Source: JBDSWU01 sp038230395 (lineage in GTDB: Bacteria; Patescibacteriota; Saccharimonadia; Saccharimonadales; UBA4665). From it: 64,000 bases of DNA. Shown piece after piece: positions 44,627 to 52,147 of the stretch; position 1 is the stretch's first letter; every line of letters starts with the position of its first letter. Made by a program: the position numbers and the translations under genes. The notes under the pieces were generated by a model. That model saw only the letters and a list, made by a program, of their open reading frames with translations. It ran no database searches and was not told the DNA's origin. The stretch lies in assembly GCA_038230395.1 (NCBI GenBank), contig JBBRNI010000004.1, positions 11,241 through 75,240 of the forward strand, given 5' to 3'.

Positions 44627-44722
44627 ATTTTATTATCCACCGTGTTCATTTTTGCGATTTCTTTCGATGCCAGTGATCTTGATTCACAACTATCTATCAC
44701 TTAAAACGCCTCATTTATAACG

Positions 44723-45637
44723 CTAAAGCTTCAACAGCAAGTATACAGCAAGAATGCCGGCAATGAAAATAATTAGTCCAGCGATAATCGTCTGAATCAA
44801 GCTCTTAATAATTGACTTTTTGGACAGTGGATTACGACCGACCGAAATCATGCCACTGCGGATACCGCTATAGAGCATGATACTGGTTATAACGGTAGTG
44901 ACTGCCAGTATTACGGTACCAAGATAGATACGGGCGACGCTTACCGATTTATTAGCCACGGCTTGTGCTAAGTTAGCCAAGAAGGCTGGCACATGGTCAA
45001 CGGTTTTTTGGTTGAGCGGATTGTGGGCGATATTGATATCAACTTGGATACGGCCCAGGGCCAGGGTGGTGTCCTTTCCTAACTGATCTTTAAGTTTGAT
45101 TGCAGTAATTACGTTGCCACTTCCTGTAAAGTTACCCGCAGCCCTACCAACAACCTGTTGCTCAACGATGCCAGCCTTCATCGCGACGCCAGCTATGGCC
45201 GAAATTGCTAAATAATCACCTACTTTAATAGGCCCATTCTGATTGCTTACCAGTACATTATAACTACCGTTTGTAGCCACTAAGACTTGCTGGTCTGTCA
45301 CATTCTTTGGTGTTAAGACGATCGCCACATTACTGTTTGGGATGACCACGCCCAGGACTTTAGTAGTGGAGGCAGCCGACACTGGCACAACAGCCGTAGG
45401 GGCCTTGTCTTTTAGCTGGACAATCATACCTAGTTGCACCGTAGAATCAGCACTATAAGTTGTCGTAACCGCACCCGATATATCAACAGGTGCGGCATTA
45501 GCTGCGGGCTTAGTTGTGGTCGTTGTTTTGTTGGCAGCTATTGCTGGCACGGTCCAAAGCAGTAAAAACAATACCGGTGCGGCATACAGTGCAATCCGTT
45601 TGAAGCGGGAGAAGTGTTTATTTTGGTACATAGACAT
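44723..45637 (-). CDS. secreted-domain membrane protein with c-ring-like helical hairpin
   Basis: 304 aa, unknown family. A signal anchor (IALYAAPVLFLLLWTVPAIA) leads to a beta-rich extracellular domain of ~170 residues, including NVAIVLTPKNVTDQQVLVAT and GPIKVGDYLAISAIAGVAMK. The C-terminal ~75 residues form two membrane helices joined by the loop SGMISVGRNPLSKKSI. A helical hairpin with an RNP/RQP-type loop is the plan of the ATP synthase c subunit. However, neither helix has the essential Asp or Glu, so it cannot be a normal proton-carrying c subunit. It lies directly upstream of atpF, with 96 bp between. Confidence 0.72.
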   Translation of the reverse strand: MSMYQNKHFSRFKRIALYAAPVLFLLLWTVPAIAANKTTTTTKPAANAAPVDISGAVTTTYSADSTVQLGMIVQLKDKAPTAVVPVSAASTTKVLGVVIPNSNVAIVLTPKNVTDQQVLVATNGSYNVLVSNQNGPIKVGDYLAISAIAGVAMKAGIVEQQVVGRAAGNFTGSGNVITAIKLKDQLGKDTTLALGRIQVDINIAHNPLNQKTVDHVPAFLANLAQAVANKSVSVARIYLGTVILAVTTVITSIMLYSGIRSGMISVGRNPLSKKSIIKSLIQTIIAGLIIFIAGILAVYLLLKL

Positions 45638-45676
45638 TAGCAGTATAGCGCGTTTTGATGGGGCTTCGAAGTAGGC

Positions 45677-46828
45677 TTAGTGCCGAGTTATATCAGCCAG
45701 TGTCTTGAGAGTATAGTCTATATCCGCTTTAGTAGTCATCTGGCCCATCGTGAAGCGCAGTGATGACTGAGCATCAGTATCTCCAAGTCCAATTGCTCGT
45801 AGCACGTGCGATGGCTCATCATTACTGGCGCTACAAGCCGAGCCGGCAGCCGCCATAATACCTTGCTCGTCGAGCTGAATAAGTAATCGCTCGTTATCGA
45901 AGCCCGGGACAGTCAAATGAATGTTGTTGGGCAAGCGATTTTTAAGGGAGCCCGTTAGAACTGCCCCTGGAACCAGCTTGGCCAATTGCTTGGCAAAATA
46001 ACCCTGTAAGCTCTGCAGACGCTTAGCTTCGTCATAGCGACGGGGCTGGACCTGATCAAGAGCGGCAGCCAAGCCAACGGCCTGCGCCACGTTTTCGGTA
46101 CCCGAGCGTAAACCACGCTCTTGGCCACCGCCGTCAATCAGTGGCTGTAATTGTAAGCCGCCTTTTACATACAATGCCCCACTCTGCTTAGGACCATATA
46201 TTTTGCCACCATTGATGGTAAGCAAGTCGACGCCAAGACGCGATACATGCAGGTCAAGATAATTGCCGGCTTGGCAGGCGTCACTATGAAAATATATCGG
46301 CAGGGAGATGCCAGCTGCCTGCCTCGCGGCGCGGACTTCGTTAATAATCTGGGCAACCTTTTTCAGTGGTTGCAGTGTGCCTATCTCATTGTTAGCGTAC
46401 ATTATACTAACCAGCACGGTCTTGTCGTCAATCTGTTGTTGTAAGCTTTCAATCAAAATACTTCCGCTTGATGTAACTGCCACCTGTCGACAATCGTAGC
46501 GCTGCGCCGGTACTAACACCGCCTCATGCTCGGTAGCACCGACTACTATGTTAGCGTCGGGATACAATCTCATTACTCCATGGATCGCTAAGTTATTTGC
46601 TTCTGTGCCTCCGGCGGTAAATATAATTTCGCTAGGTCGTGCGCCTAGCCAATGGGCCACCCTTGCTCGAGCAGTCTCGAGAGCATCATGCACCTTACGA
46701 GCTGCTAGGTAGGTAGCGGATGGATTGTAGAACAGCTCGCCAAGGTATGGCTGCATAGCTGTAACAACAGCCGGGCTTAATGGCGTCGCGGCCGAATGAT
46801 CGAGATAGATAATCGGCGCGTCACTCAT
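45677..46828 (-). CDS. cysteine desulfurase (NifS/IscS family)
   Basis: 383 aa, PLP enzyme that removes sulfur from cysteine as a protein persulfide. Motifs: IYLDHSAATPLSPAVV, IIFTAGGTEANNLAIHGV, FHSDACQAG, INGGKIYGPKQSGALYV (PLP lysine) and AAAGSACSASNDEPSHVL (persulfide Cys in the flexible loop). The Cys-loop form fits the IscS/NifS class. No IscU or other cluster-assembly gene is adjacent; MnmA elsewhere in the window is a likely sulfur acceptor. It is followed by a membrane-protein gene and preceded closely by a small conserved gene. Confidence 0.93.
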   Translation of the reverse strand: MSDAPIIYLDHSAATPLSPAVVTAMQPYLGELFYNPSATYLAARKVHDALETARARVAHWLGARPSEIIFTAGGTEANNLAIHGVMRLYPDANIVVGATEHEAVLVPAQRYDCRQVAVTSSGSILIESLQQQIDDKTVLVSIMYANNEIGTLQPLKKVAQIINEVRAARQAAGISLPIYFHSDACQAGNYLDLHVSRLGVDLLTINGGKIYGPKQSGALYVKGGLQLQPLIDGGGQERGLRSGTENVAQAVGLAAALDQVQPRRYDEAKRLQSLQGYFAKQLAKLVPGAVLTGSLKNRLPNNIHLTVPGFDNERLLIQLDEQGIMAAAGSACSASNDEPSHVLRAIGLGDTDAQSSLRFTMGQMTTKADIDYTLKTLADITRH

Positions 46829-46843
46829 ATGTGAGTCCTGAGT

Positions 46844-47212
46844 TTAGCGAGCCTGTAGCATGCGCTGATATTCGGCACCAATGCGTTGACCATATAATTG
46901 TGTAGCCTGGTATAGATTACGCGCCTCTGCTTTACCGAGCGGCTGGTATGGCTGACCAAGCTGAGACTTAAGAATTGCATTTGGGCGCACATCGTATCTA
47001 GTAGTGACAGCTTTGCGCTGACCATTTTCTAGCCATTCTTCGTGCCAAATCCAGGTGTGTTCATCTAGGCAAAAGAAATCACGTCGGTGGCCAGCTGGGA
47101 CTACGCCAAATAGCTCCCCGCCAATTTTAGCTTCAACCCGAATAAGTTCACTCTCCAGTTCAGCAGCACGCTGGTCATCAGTTTTACGAATGATCTTAGG
47201 TAAAAAGCCCAT
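46844..47212 (-). CDS. hypothetical protein, 122 aa
   Basis: I do not recognise a family. Soluble, no signal peptide. A basic N-terminus and helix (DDQRAAELESELIRVEAKIG) precede a compact segment rich in aromatic residues (RRDFFCLDEHTWIWHEEWLE) with strands (KAVTTRYDVRP) and a C-terminal helix (EARNLYQATQLYGQRIGAEY). It lies between two other genes with 4 and ~15 bp gaps, in an apparent operon with the cysteine desulfurase. Function unknown. Confidence 0.75.
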   Translation of the reverse strand: MGFLPKIIRKTDDQRAAELESELIRVEAKIGGELFGVVPAGHRRDFFCLDEHTWIWHEEWLENGQRKAVTTRYDVRPNAILKSQLGQPYQPLGKAEARNLYQATQLYGQRIGAEYQRMLQAR

Positions 47213-47216
47213 AATA

Positions 47217-47519
47217 TTAAGCAGCCTTCTGCAGCGCTACTTGGACTGCCAAACGCTGTGCTTCTAGTTTGTCAATTGGAAAATCAATAACTTCAGCTGT
47301 TACCGGCTCAACAATAGTTGAAGCTGGCGCAAGTTGTACAATTTCGGCGATTGCGGCTGGCTCAGCTTGGATTACAGCTTCAGGGTATACATTTGACTGT
47401 ACAAGCTGCATGTTGTGAACCGCCGTCCAAACTCGCGCGGCACGTTGCTGCGCGCCGCGTAATTGCTCGGGAGCAATAGTGCCTAATTCGTGTTGTGGTG
47501 TAGTGTGTTGGGTATCCAT
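47217..47519 (-). CDS. hypothetical protein, 100 aa
   Basis: Starts at ATG 47519 (a TTG three codons earlier is possible). Soluble and Ala/Gln-rich. There is a predicted helix (PEQLRGAQQRAARVWTAVHN), a linker rich in Val/Pro/Glu and a final helix (IDKLEAQRLAVQVALQKAA). No family recognised. TATAAT lies 11 nt upstream inside the end of tatD. It is 4 bp from the next gene, with which it is probably co-expressed. Confidence 0.65.
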   Translation of the reverse strand: MDTQHTTPQHELGTIAPEQLRGAQQRAARVWTAVHNMQLVQSNVYPEAVIQAEPAAIAEIVQLAPASTIVEPVTAEVIDFPIDKLEAQRLAVQVALQKAA

Positions 47520-47531
47520 AGTGATCAAAAA

Positions 47532-48353
47532 TTATAGGCCAAATAAATCGTGTGCGTTGCTGGTTGTGGCCAATGCTAACTGCTCGAGGCTCTCGCCTCG
47601 TAAGCTGGCTACAAACTCCGCAATAGTTCCCACACGTTTCGGCTCGTTTATAGTACCACGATAAGGGGTAGGAGTCAAGAACGGCGCGTCAGTTTCTAGT
47701 AGTAGTTTTTGCAGCGGCACAGCCCTGTAAACTTCCAGCTGTGACATACTTTTGGTAAAGGTGGCAATGCCATTGATGCCAATAAACAAGCCTCTGTCTA
47801 AAGCCTTGGATAGGTTCTGTAGATTGTCTGTATAGCTATGCAACACGCCCCTAATACCGCTGTATTGGTCATAGATTGGCCAGAAGTCATCAAACGCTTC
47901 GCGCACATGAAATATCAGGGGTAGCTGGTATTGTAAGGCTAGCTCTATTTGGTATTTAAGAACAGCTATTTGATTATCACGTGGTGAGTGTTCATAGAAG
48001 TAATCGAGCCCACATTCACCAACCGCGATCACCTTAGGCGAGCCTACCAGGGCTGCAAATTCCGCACGCTTAGCCTGGTCATCCGCGTAGTGTTGTGCCT
48101 CGTGTGGATGCAGCCCAATACTAGCCCAACAACTGGCCTGATTTTGGACAAAATCGACCGCTAATTTGCTGTCTTCCAGGTCACATCCGACGCAAATTAG
48201 CTTGGTCACCCCCGCTTCGGCGGCACTCTCAACCAACGAATCGGCTGTAATAGCAGCACTTTTCGCCCAAATCTCACGCGTCATCCGTTCGCCGAGCGGG
48301 TTACCGGCTGATTGGATGTGACAATGGGTGTCAACGAACTCCGTTGTGCCCAT
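47532..48353 (-). CDS. tatD: TatD family DNase
   Basis: 273 aa, complete TIM-barrel metal-dependent nuclease. Metal ligands are in VDTHCHIQ, IAVGECGLDYFYEHSP, LIFHVREAFDDF, VLHSYTD and LLLETDAPFLTPTPYRG. TatD proteins cut or trim DNA 3' ends and have been linked to repair. It begins 8 bp after the metG stop, the same metG-tatD order as in many Gram-positive bacteria, where an rpfB/yabE gene and ksgA come next. Here those two lie at 54.4-56.5 kb. Confidence 0.94.
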   Translation of the reverse strand: MGTTEFVDTHCHIQSAGNPLGERMTREIWAKSAAITADSLVESAAEAGVTKLICVGCDLEDSKLAVDFVQNQASCWASIGLHPHEAQHYADDQAKRAEFAALVGSPKVIAVGECGLDYFYEHSPRDNQIAVLKYQIELALQYQLPLIFHVREAFDDFWPIYDQYSGIRGVLHSYTDNLQNLSKALDRGLFIGINGIATFTKSMSQLEVYRAVPLQKLLLETDAPFLTPTPYRGTINEPKRVGTIAEFVASLRGESLEQLALATTSNAHDLFGL

Positions 48354-48361
48354 ATTACTAC

Positions 48362-49828
48362 TTAGGCCGTTTCTACTACGTCGTGCTTGGGGAACAGCGT
48401 GCCGTCCATTGGCTGCACAATACCTTCAGAAAAAATTGCTTCAATTTTGGCGGTTGTTTCAGGCATAAACGGCTTGAGTAGGTCTGCAATTTCTAGTAAG
48501 GCGCTGACCTGGTAAGCCAAGACTTCTCGGAGGTGGTCTTCGTCGCCTTCTTTGGCGATCATCCAGGGTTTTTCAACGTCTATGTACTGGTTAATGCCCC
48601 GTACTTGCTCCCAGACCTCGTCAAGCGCCCGGTCAAAGTGGCAGGCGTTCAAGGCTTCTTCGTACTGATTAATATCGTGTTCAGCTTCGGGGATATCACC
48701 AATCACACCTTTTTGGTACTTTTGGATCATGACAACAGTACGTTGGACGGCGTTACCGAGCTCGTTGGCTAGCTCATTATTGTAGGCCGCCTCTAAGCGT
48801 GCCCAGCTAAAATCTCCATCTTCGTAGCTCGGGATATGACGCATAAAGTAGTAACGCATAGCATCGGCGCCATACTTATCGACAATTTGCTTTGGGTGTA
48901 TGACATTACCAAGTGATTTACTCATTTTTTGGCCCTCAGACGTCACGAAGCCGTGCACATACAGTTGCTTTGGCAAGGCGATGCCTAGGCTCAATAACAT
49001 CGCTGGCCAAATAGCCGCATGGAAGCGAATGATGTCTTTGCCTAGTACCTGCACATTGGCGGGCCAAAAATCTTTGAAGTCCTGGTGTTCCGGGTAACCC
49101 AGCACCGTGATGTAGTTCATAAGTGCTTCAAACCATACATACATGACTTGATGCGTATCGCCAGGCACTGGAATACCCCAACTAATTTTGTCTTTAGGTC
49201 GGCTGATTGAAATGTCATCAAGGCCACTCGTTAATAACGATAAGATTTCGTTACGACGACTATCAGGCACAATCACAAACTCACCCGAATCAATTGCTGC
49301 TTTGACTTGCTCGGTGTAGCTGCTTAGCTTGAAAAAATAGTTTTCTTCTTCGATTTTTTCGTAAGGAGTTTTATGTGCCGGGCAAACACCATTATTGGCT
49401 TTAACCTCTGTTTCAGTAAAAAATGTTTCATCACCAGTGCAATACCAACCAGTATATTTACCCTTGTAGATATCTTTTTTGAGTGCTTTCCAGATAGCCG
49501 TGGCTCGTTGCTCGTGCCCTGGGTCAGTAGTGCGAATAAAGCGGTCATTGCTGACGTTGAGCAGCTCCGCTAGATCGGCGAAGCGGCCACTGATTTGATC
49601 AGTAAATTCTTTGGGTTTGAGCCCTTGCTCGGCCGCTTTGTCAGCAATCTTGCCACCATGCTCATCGGTACCTGTGCTGAAGATGACTTCATGGCCTTGC
49701 TGGCGGGCGCGCCGTGCTAAAACATCAGCATAAATCAACTCCATAGCGAAGCCAATATGCGGTTCGGCATTTACATAGGGAATAGAAGTAGTAACGAAGT
49801 ATTTGCCTAATTCTTTGCTCATCCCCAT
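48362..49828 (-). CDS. metG: methionyl-tRNA synthetase
   Basis: 488 aa. Class I synthetase: HIGH-type motif SIPYVNAEPHIGFAMELIYA and EGQKMSKSLGNVIHP (KMSKS). The connective domain has the single-knuckle form (YTGWYCTGDETFFTETEV, NNGVCPAHKTPYEKIE). The anticodon-binding helical domain is present (LNACHFDRALDEVWEQVRGI). It lacks the C-terminal EMAP-II-like tRNA-binding domain found in longer bacterial forms. ATGs at 49828 and 49822 are both possible; TAAACT ends 6 nt before the second. Confidence 0.96.
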   Translation of the reverse strand: MGMSKELGKYFVTTSIPYVNAEPHIGFAMELIYADVLARRARQQGHEVIFSTGTDEHGGKIADKAAEQGLKPKEFTDQISGRFADLAELLNVSNDRFIRTTDPGHEQRATAIWKALKKDIYKGKYTGWYCTGDETFFTETEVKANNGVCPAHKTPYEKIEEENYFFKLSSYTEQVKAAIDSGEFVIVPDSRRNEILSLLTSGLDDISISRPKDKISWGIPVPGDTHQVMYVWFEALMNYITVLGYPEHQDFKDFWPANVQVLGKDIIRFHAAIWPAMLLSLGIALPKQLYVHGFVTSEGQKMSKSLGNVIHPKQIVDKYGADAMRYYFMRHIPSYEDGDFSWARLEAAYNNELANELGNAVQRTVVMIQKYQKGVIGDIPEAEHDINQYEEALNACHFDRALDEVWEQVRGINQYIDVEKPWMIAKEGDEDHLREVLAYQVSALLEIADLLKPFMPETTAKIEAIFSEGIVQPMDGTLFPKHDVVETA

Positions 49829-49873
49829 AGTTTACCTGTTCACCGAGATAAAAGGAACTCTGACCATCGGCCA

Positions 49874-49979
49874 CTTTGAGTGAGATAGTTTAGGATGCAT
49901 AGCGAAGCCCGCAAGAGAGTCGTACCAAAGGTACGGCGAACGCGGACTGGAGCCATGCGCCCAAAATAGCTGCTCAAAG
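49874..49979 (-). repeat. palindromic intergenic repeat, copy R3 (106 bp, divergent)
   Basis: Outer arms 49874-49880 and 49973-49979 (CTTTGAG/CTCAAAG) pair; the central stem is CGTACC-AAA-GGTACG. Read on the minus strand the core aligns with R1 and R2: CTCC, a CGCCGTAC arm, the loop, TTGCGG and CGCTAT-CATC in the same order. In the apical stem a U-A pair of R1/R2 is replaced by C-G. It overlaps the stop codon of the trehalase gene. Confidence 0.75.
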
Positions 49980-51254
49980 AGGGCGATCAACGTAATCTTG
50001 GCAAAACCGCTCAAAAATGGCGTTGGTCCAACCAAAGCCTTCCTGCGATGGATACACCCCTTTAATCGGAGGTTTCTCTGGTGACACCACATTATATTTT
50101 TCTAGAAACACACCATATTCGTTGTACCACCATAAATTAGTCTTGAGCCATTTCATGGCCACCCGTCGAGCATCGGTGTGGTAGCCATAGCGCTCCAAGG
50201 CCTTGACGACAATAAAATGTAGCGGCGCCCAGCCATTTGGGTAGGCCCACTGCGTTGGCACGGTACCAAACACAAACTGACTAACTGGCAGCGCGTCAGT
50301 CGTAGCCAGGCCCCCTTTATTCTCAAAACGACGGAGCGCCTTCACTAAGCTTGCAGCTTGCTTATCGGTTACCATGCCAGCCCACATCGGATAAAAGGCA
50401 GCTAAGCTGCTAATATTGCCACGCTTTTCTTTAACGTAGTTATAGTCATAGTGCATGCCGCGGAGTTTATCCCACATTAATTCGTCCATCATAGCCTTGC
50501 GAGCAGCGGCGGCGTTATCCCATTTGGCCGCTTCACGCATATCGTCAAAAATTCGAGCTGCTCGTGCGAAGTCAGTTTCATATTTGTAGAGCAAGGCGTT
50601 TAGATCGACTGGCAGATAATTTAGGGCTCGGCGATTGAAACGTGGGGTCATATCCCAGCCACTCTCGGCTTCAGCTAAGTCATGCAGATAGTTAATGTCA
50701 TAGTAGCGACTCAAGCCCTTATGTACTAAACGCTCATGAGGTTTCTTGACACCCATCCAAACAATTTGGTACTCCTGTTTAGCAATCTCAATGGCTTCAC
50801 GTAGCCAGTCTTTACCCGGGTCATAGGCCTGATATACATCGAAAATAAAGGTCGTCATGAATGGTGGTTGAGAACGGCCCATCAGATAGGTACGTGAAGC
50901 GTTTGGTACGATTTTGAAGCGTTTGAATAACGCCATAAGGTCTTCCAAAATTCCTGTCACAAGTTGCTCATGGTCAACATCAATCATGCCTTGAACCATA
51001 AAAAAGCTGTCCCAGTAATACAGCTCGTTATAGTCAAAACCCGTTTTCTCGGTGAATGATGGTACTAAGTACGGCTTAGGTATCCCCAGCAGACTTTCGT
51101 CATCCTTGGGGTGAAAGCGCTCAAGCTTGGTCCAGTAATCAGCAATATACTCGCGGGCGGGCCCAACGTCTTCGCCGCTGAGTTCGCGGTCAGGACGGAA
51201 TGACCAGGTGAGCGTCTTGGTGACTAAATCTTTTGCTTTTTTGAGTGTACCCAT
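49974..51254 (-). CDS. trehalase-like glycoside hydrolase (GH37)
   Basis: About 426 aa. The (alpha/alpha)6 barrel enzyme that splits trehalose into two glucoses. Family motifs: YLVPSFTEKTGFDYNELYYW (start of signature 1), ESGWDMTPRFNRRALNYLPV (likely catalytic acid Asp), VDLNALLYKYE, then QWAYPNGWAPLHF and FLEKYNVVSPEKP...GFGWTN. The second signature normally reads QWDxPxGWAP; the Asp is Ala here. There is no signal peptide, so it is cytoplasmic. Trehalose is abundant in Actinobacteria, the usual hosts of Saccharibacteria, so feeding on host sugar is an attractive inference. GTG 51257 and ATG 51254 are adjacent. Confidence 0.85.
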   Translation of the reverse strand: MGTLKKAKDLVTKTLTWSFRPDRELSGEDVGPAREYIADYWTKLERFHPKDDESLLGIPKPYLVPSFTEKTGFDYNELYYWDSFFMVQGMIDVDHEQLVTGILEDLMALFKRFKIVPNASRTYLMGRSQPPFMTTFIFDVYQAYDPGKDWLREAIEIAKQEYQIVWMGVKKPHERLVHKGLSRYYDINYLHDLAEAESGWDMTPRFNRRALNYLPVDLNALLYKYETDFARAARIFDDMREAAKWDNAAAARKAMMDELMWDKLRGMHYDYNYVKEKRGNISSLAAFYPMWAGMVTDKQAASLVKALRRFENKGGLATTDALPVSQFVFGTVPTQWAYPNGWAPLHFIVVKALERYGYHTDARRVAMKWLKTNLWWYNEYGVFLEKYNVVSPEKPPIKGVYPSQEGFGWTNAIFERFCQDYVDRPL

Positions 51255-51321
51255 CACCTTAGCCTAACGGCTTAGGCCGCACTGGGTCAAGTGACTTTCC
51301 TTGCTATTCAGGCTATCCAGG

Positions 51322-51501
51322 TTATTCATGATCTTCGTGATCATGAGTATTACTGGAAAGATGCCACAAACCACAGTATCGACAAACATATGTTTTCAGT
51401 TTGACACCATGTTGATACAAGGCCACAGTAGCGGCAGCCCGCGCCTGCTTTTGCGTATCAAAAGCTAGCTTTTCTGTGCAGGGTAAATCCGCAGGTTCCA
51501 T
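51322..51501 (-). CDS. small zinc-ribbon-like protein, 59 aa
   Basis: A short gene: MEPADLPCTEKLAFD at the N-terminus, a central helix (TQKQARAAATVALYQ) and then TYVCRYCGLWHLSS. The Cys at 8, the CxxC at 40-43 and the His in GLWH form a likely zinc site, a layout seen in small uncharacterised proteins of Gram-positive bacteria and phages. The tail is His/Asp/Glu-rich (NTHDHEDHE). TACTAT ends 6 nt before the ATG, another candidate leaderless start. It lies between the RRM protein and the trehalase. No function can be assigned. Confidence 0.7.
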   Translation of the reverse strand: MEPADLPCTEKLAFDTQKQARAAATVALYQHGVKLKTYVCRYCGLWHLSSNTHDHEDHE

Positions 51502-51543
51502 ATGGCTATAGTATCAAATCCTTTCGGCAAATTGTCTGCCACT

Positions 51544-51574
51544 AAAAACGGGTCCCATTTCTGGAACCCGTTTG
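51544..51574 (-). terminator. rho-independent terminator after the RRM gene
   Basis: On the minus strand AAACGGGTTCC pairs with GGGACCCGTTT (one G-U) around a 5-6 nt loop, followed by a T-rich tail. It lies 24 bp after the RRM gene stop. Confidence 0.8.
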
Positions 51575-51597
51575 TTGGTATTAACCGAGTGGTTAGA

Positions 51598-51960
51598 TTA
51601 CCAGCGGTTGTCGCCGCCGCGTGATCCGCCGCCGCTACCACCACGACTGTCGCGGTTGTAGCCGCCACCACCGCCGCCACCGTTGCCACCACCGAAAGTG
51701 CGAGGTCGCTCTTCCCGGGGACGAGCTTCGTTGACGATGATTGTGCGTCCATCGAGTTCTTTGTTGTTCAGTTGGTCGACTGCCGCCTTAGCTTCGTCGT
51801 CGCTGCTCATTTCCACAAAACCAAAGCCCTTAGAGCGGTTAGTTTCGCGGTCCATGATAACGCTAGCACTCACAACTGTACCAACAGTCGCGAATAATTC
51901 GGTCAGACTGGCGTCAGTCGTGCCCCATGCTAGTGAACCTACAAAAAGTTTGGTTGCCAT
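51598..51960 (-). CDS. RRM-domain glycine-rich RNA-binding protein
   Basis: 120 aa from the ATG at 51960, chosen because AAGGAGAG lies ~11 nt upstream; an in-frame upstream start would add 26 residues with no ribosome-binding site. A single RNA recognition motif has RNP2 KLFVGSLAWG and RNP1 KGFGFVEM, and a Gly/Arg/Asn-rich tail (GGGGGGGYNRDSRGG). Such proteins in bacteria act as RNA chaperones, often in the cold. It has its own terminator, so it is probably transcribed alone and strongly. Confidence 0.93.
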   Translation of the reverse strand: MATKLFVGSLAWGTTDASLTELFATVGTVVSASVIMDRETNRSKGFGFVEMSSDDEAKAAVDQLNNKELDGRTIIVNEARPREERPRTFGGGNGGGGGGGYNRDSRGGSGGGSRGGDNRW

Positions 51961-52147
51961 TAGTATTACTCTCCTTGGTCGTATTAGACCCTTGTCGCTT
52001 GAGGTAATCTGGCAAACCAGAGCTGCAGCCTCGCACATATCTTATTATTCTTGTTAACCTAGAACCGAACAGATCACTCTTTATCGTTACTTAGCAGCTT
52101 TATCTAGTGAACAAACCATAGCACATTTCCCTCATAAAAGATACTTT

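Noticed and set aside
44723..45637. Gene as atpE (c subunit)
   Set aside because: No Asp or Glu in either helix of the hairpin, and a large secreted domain is fused to it.
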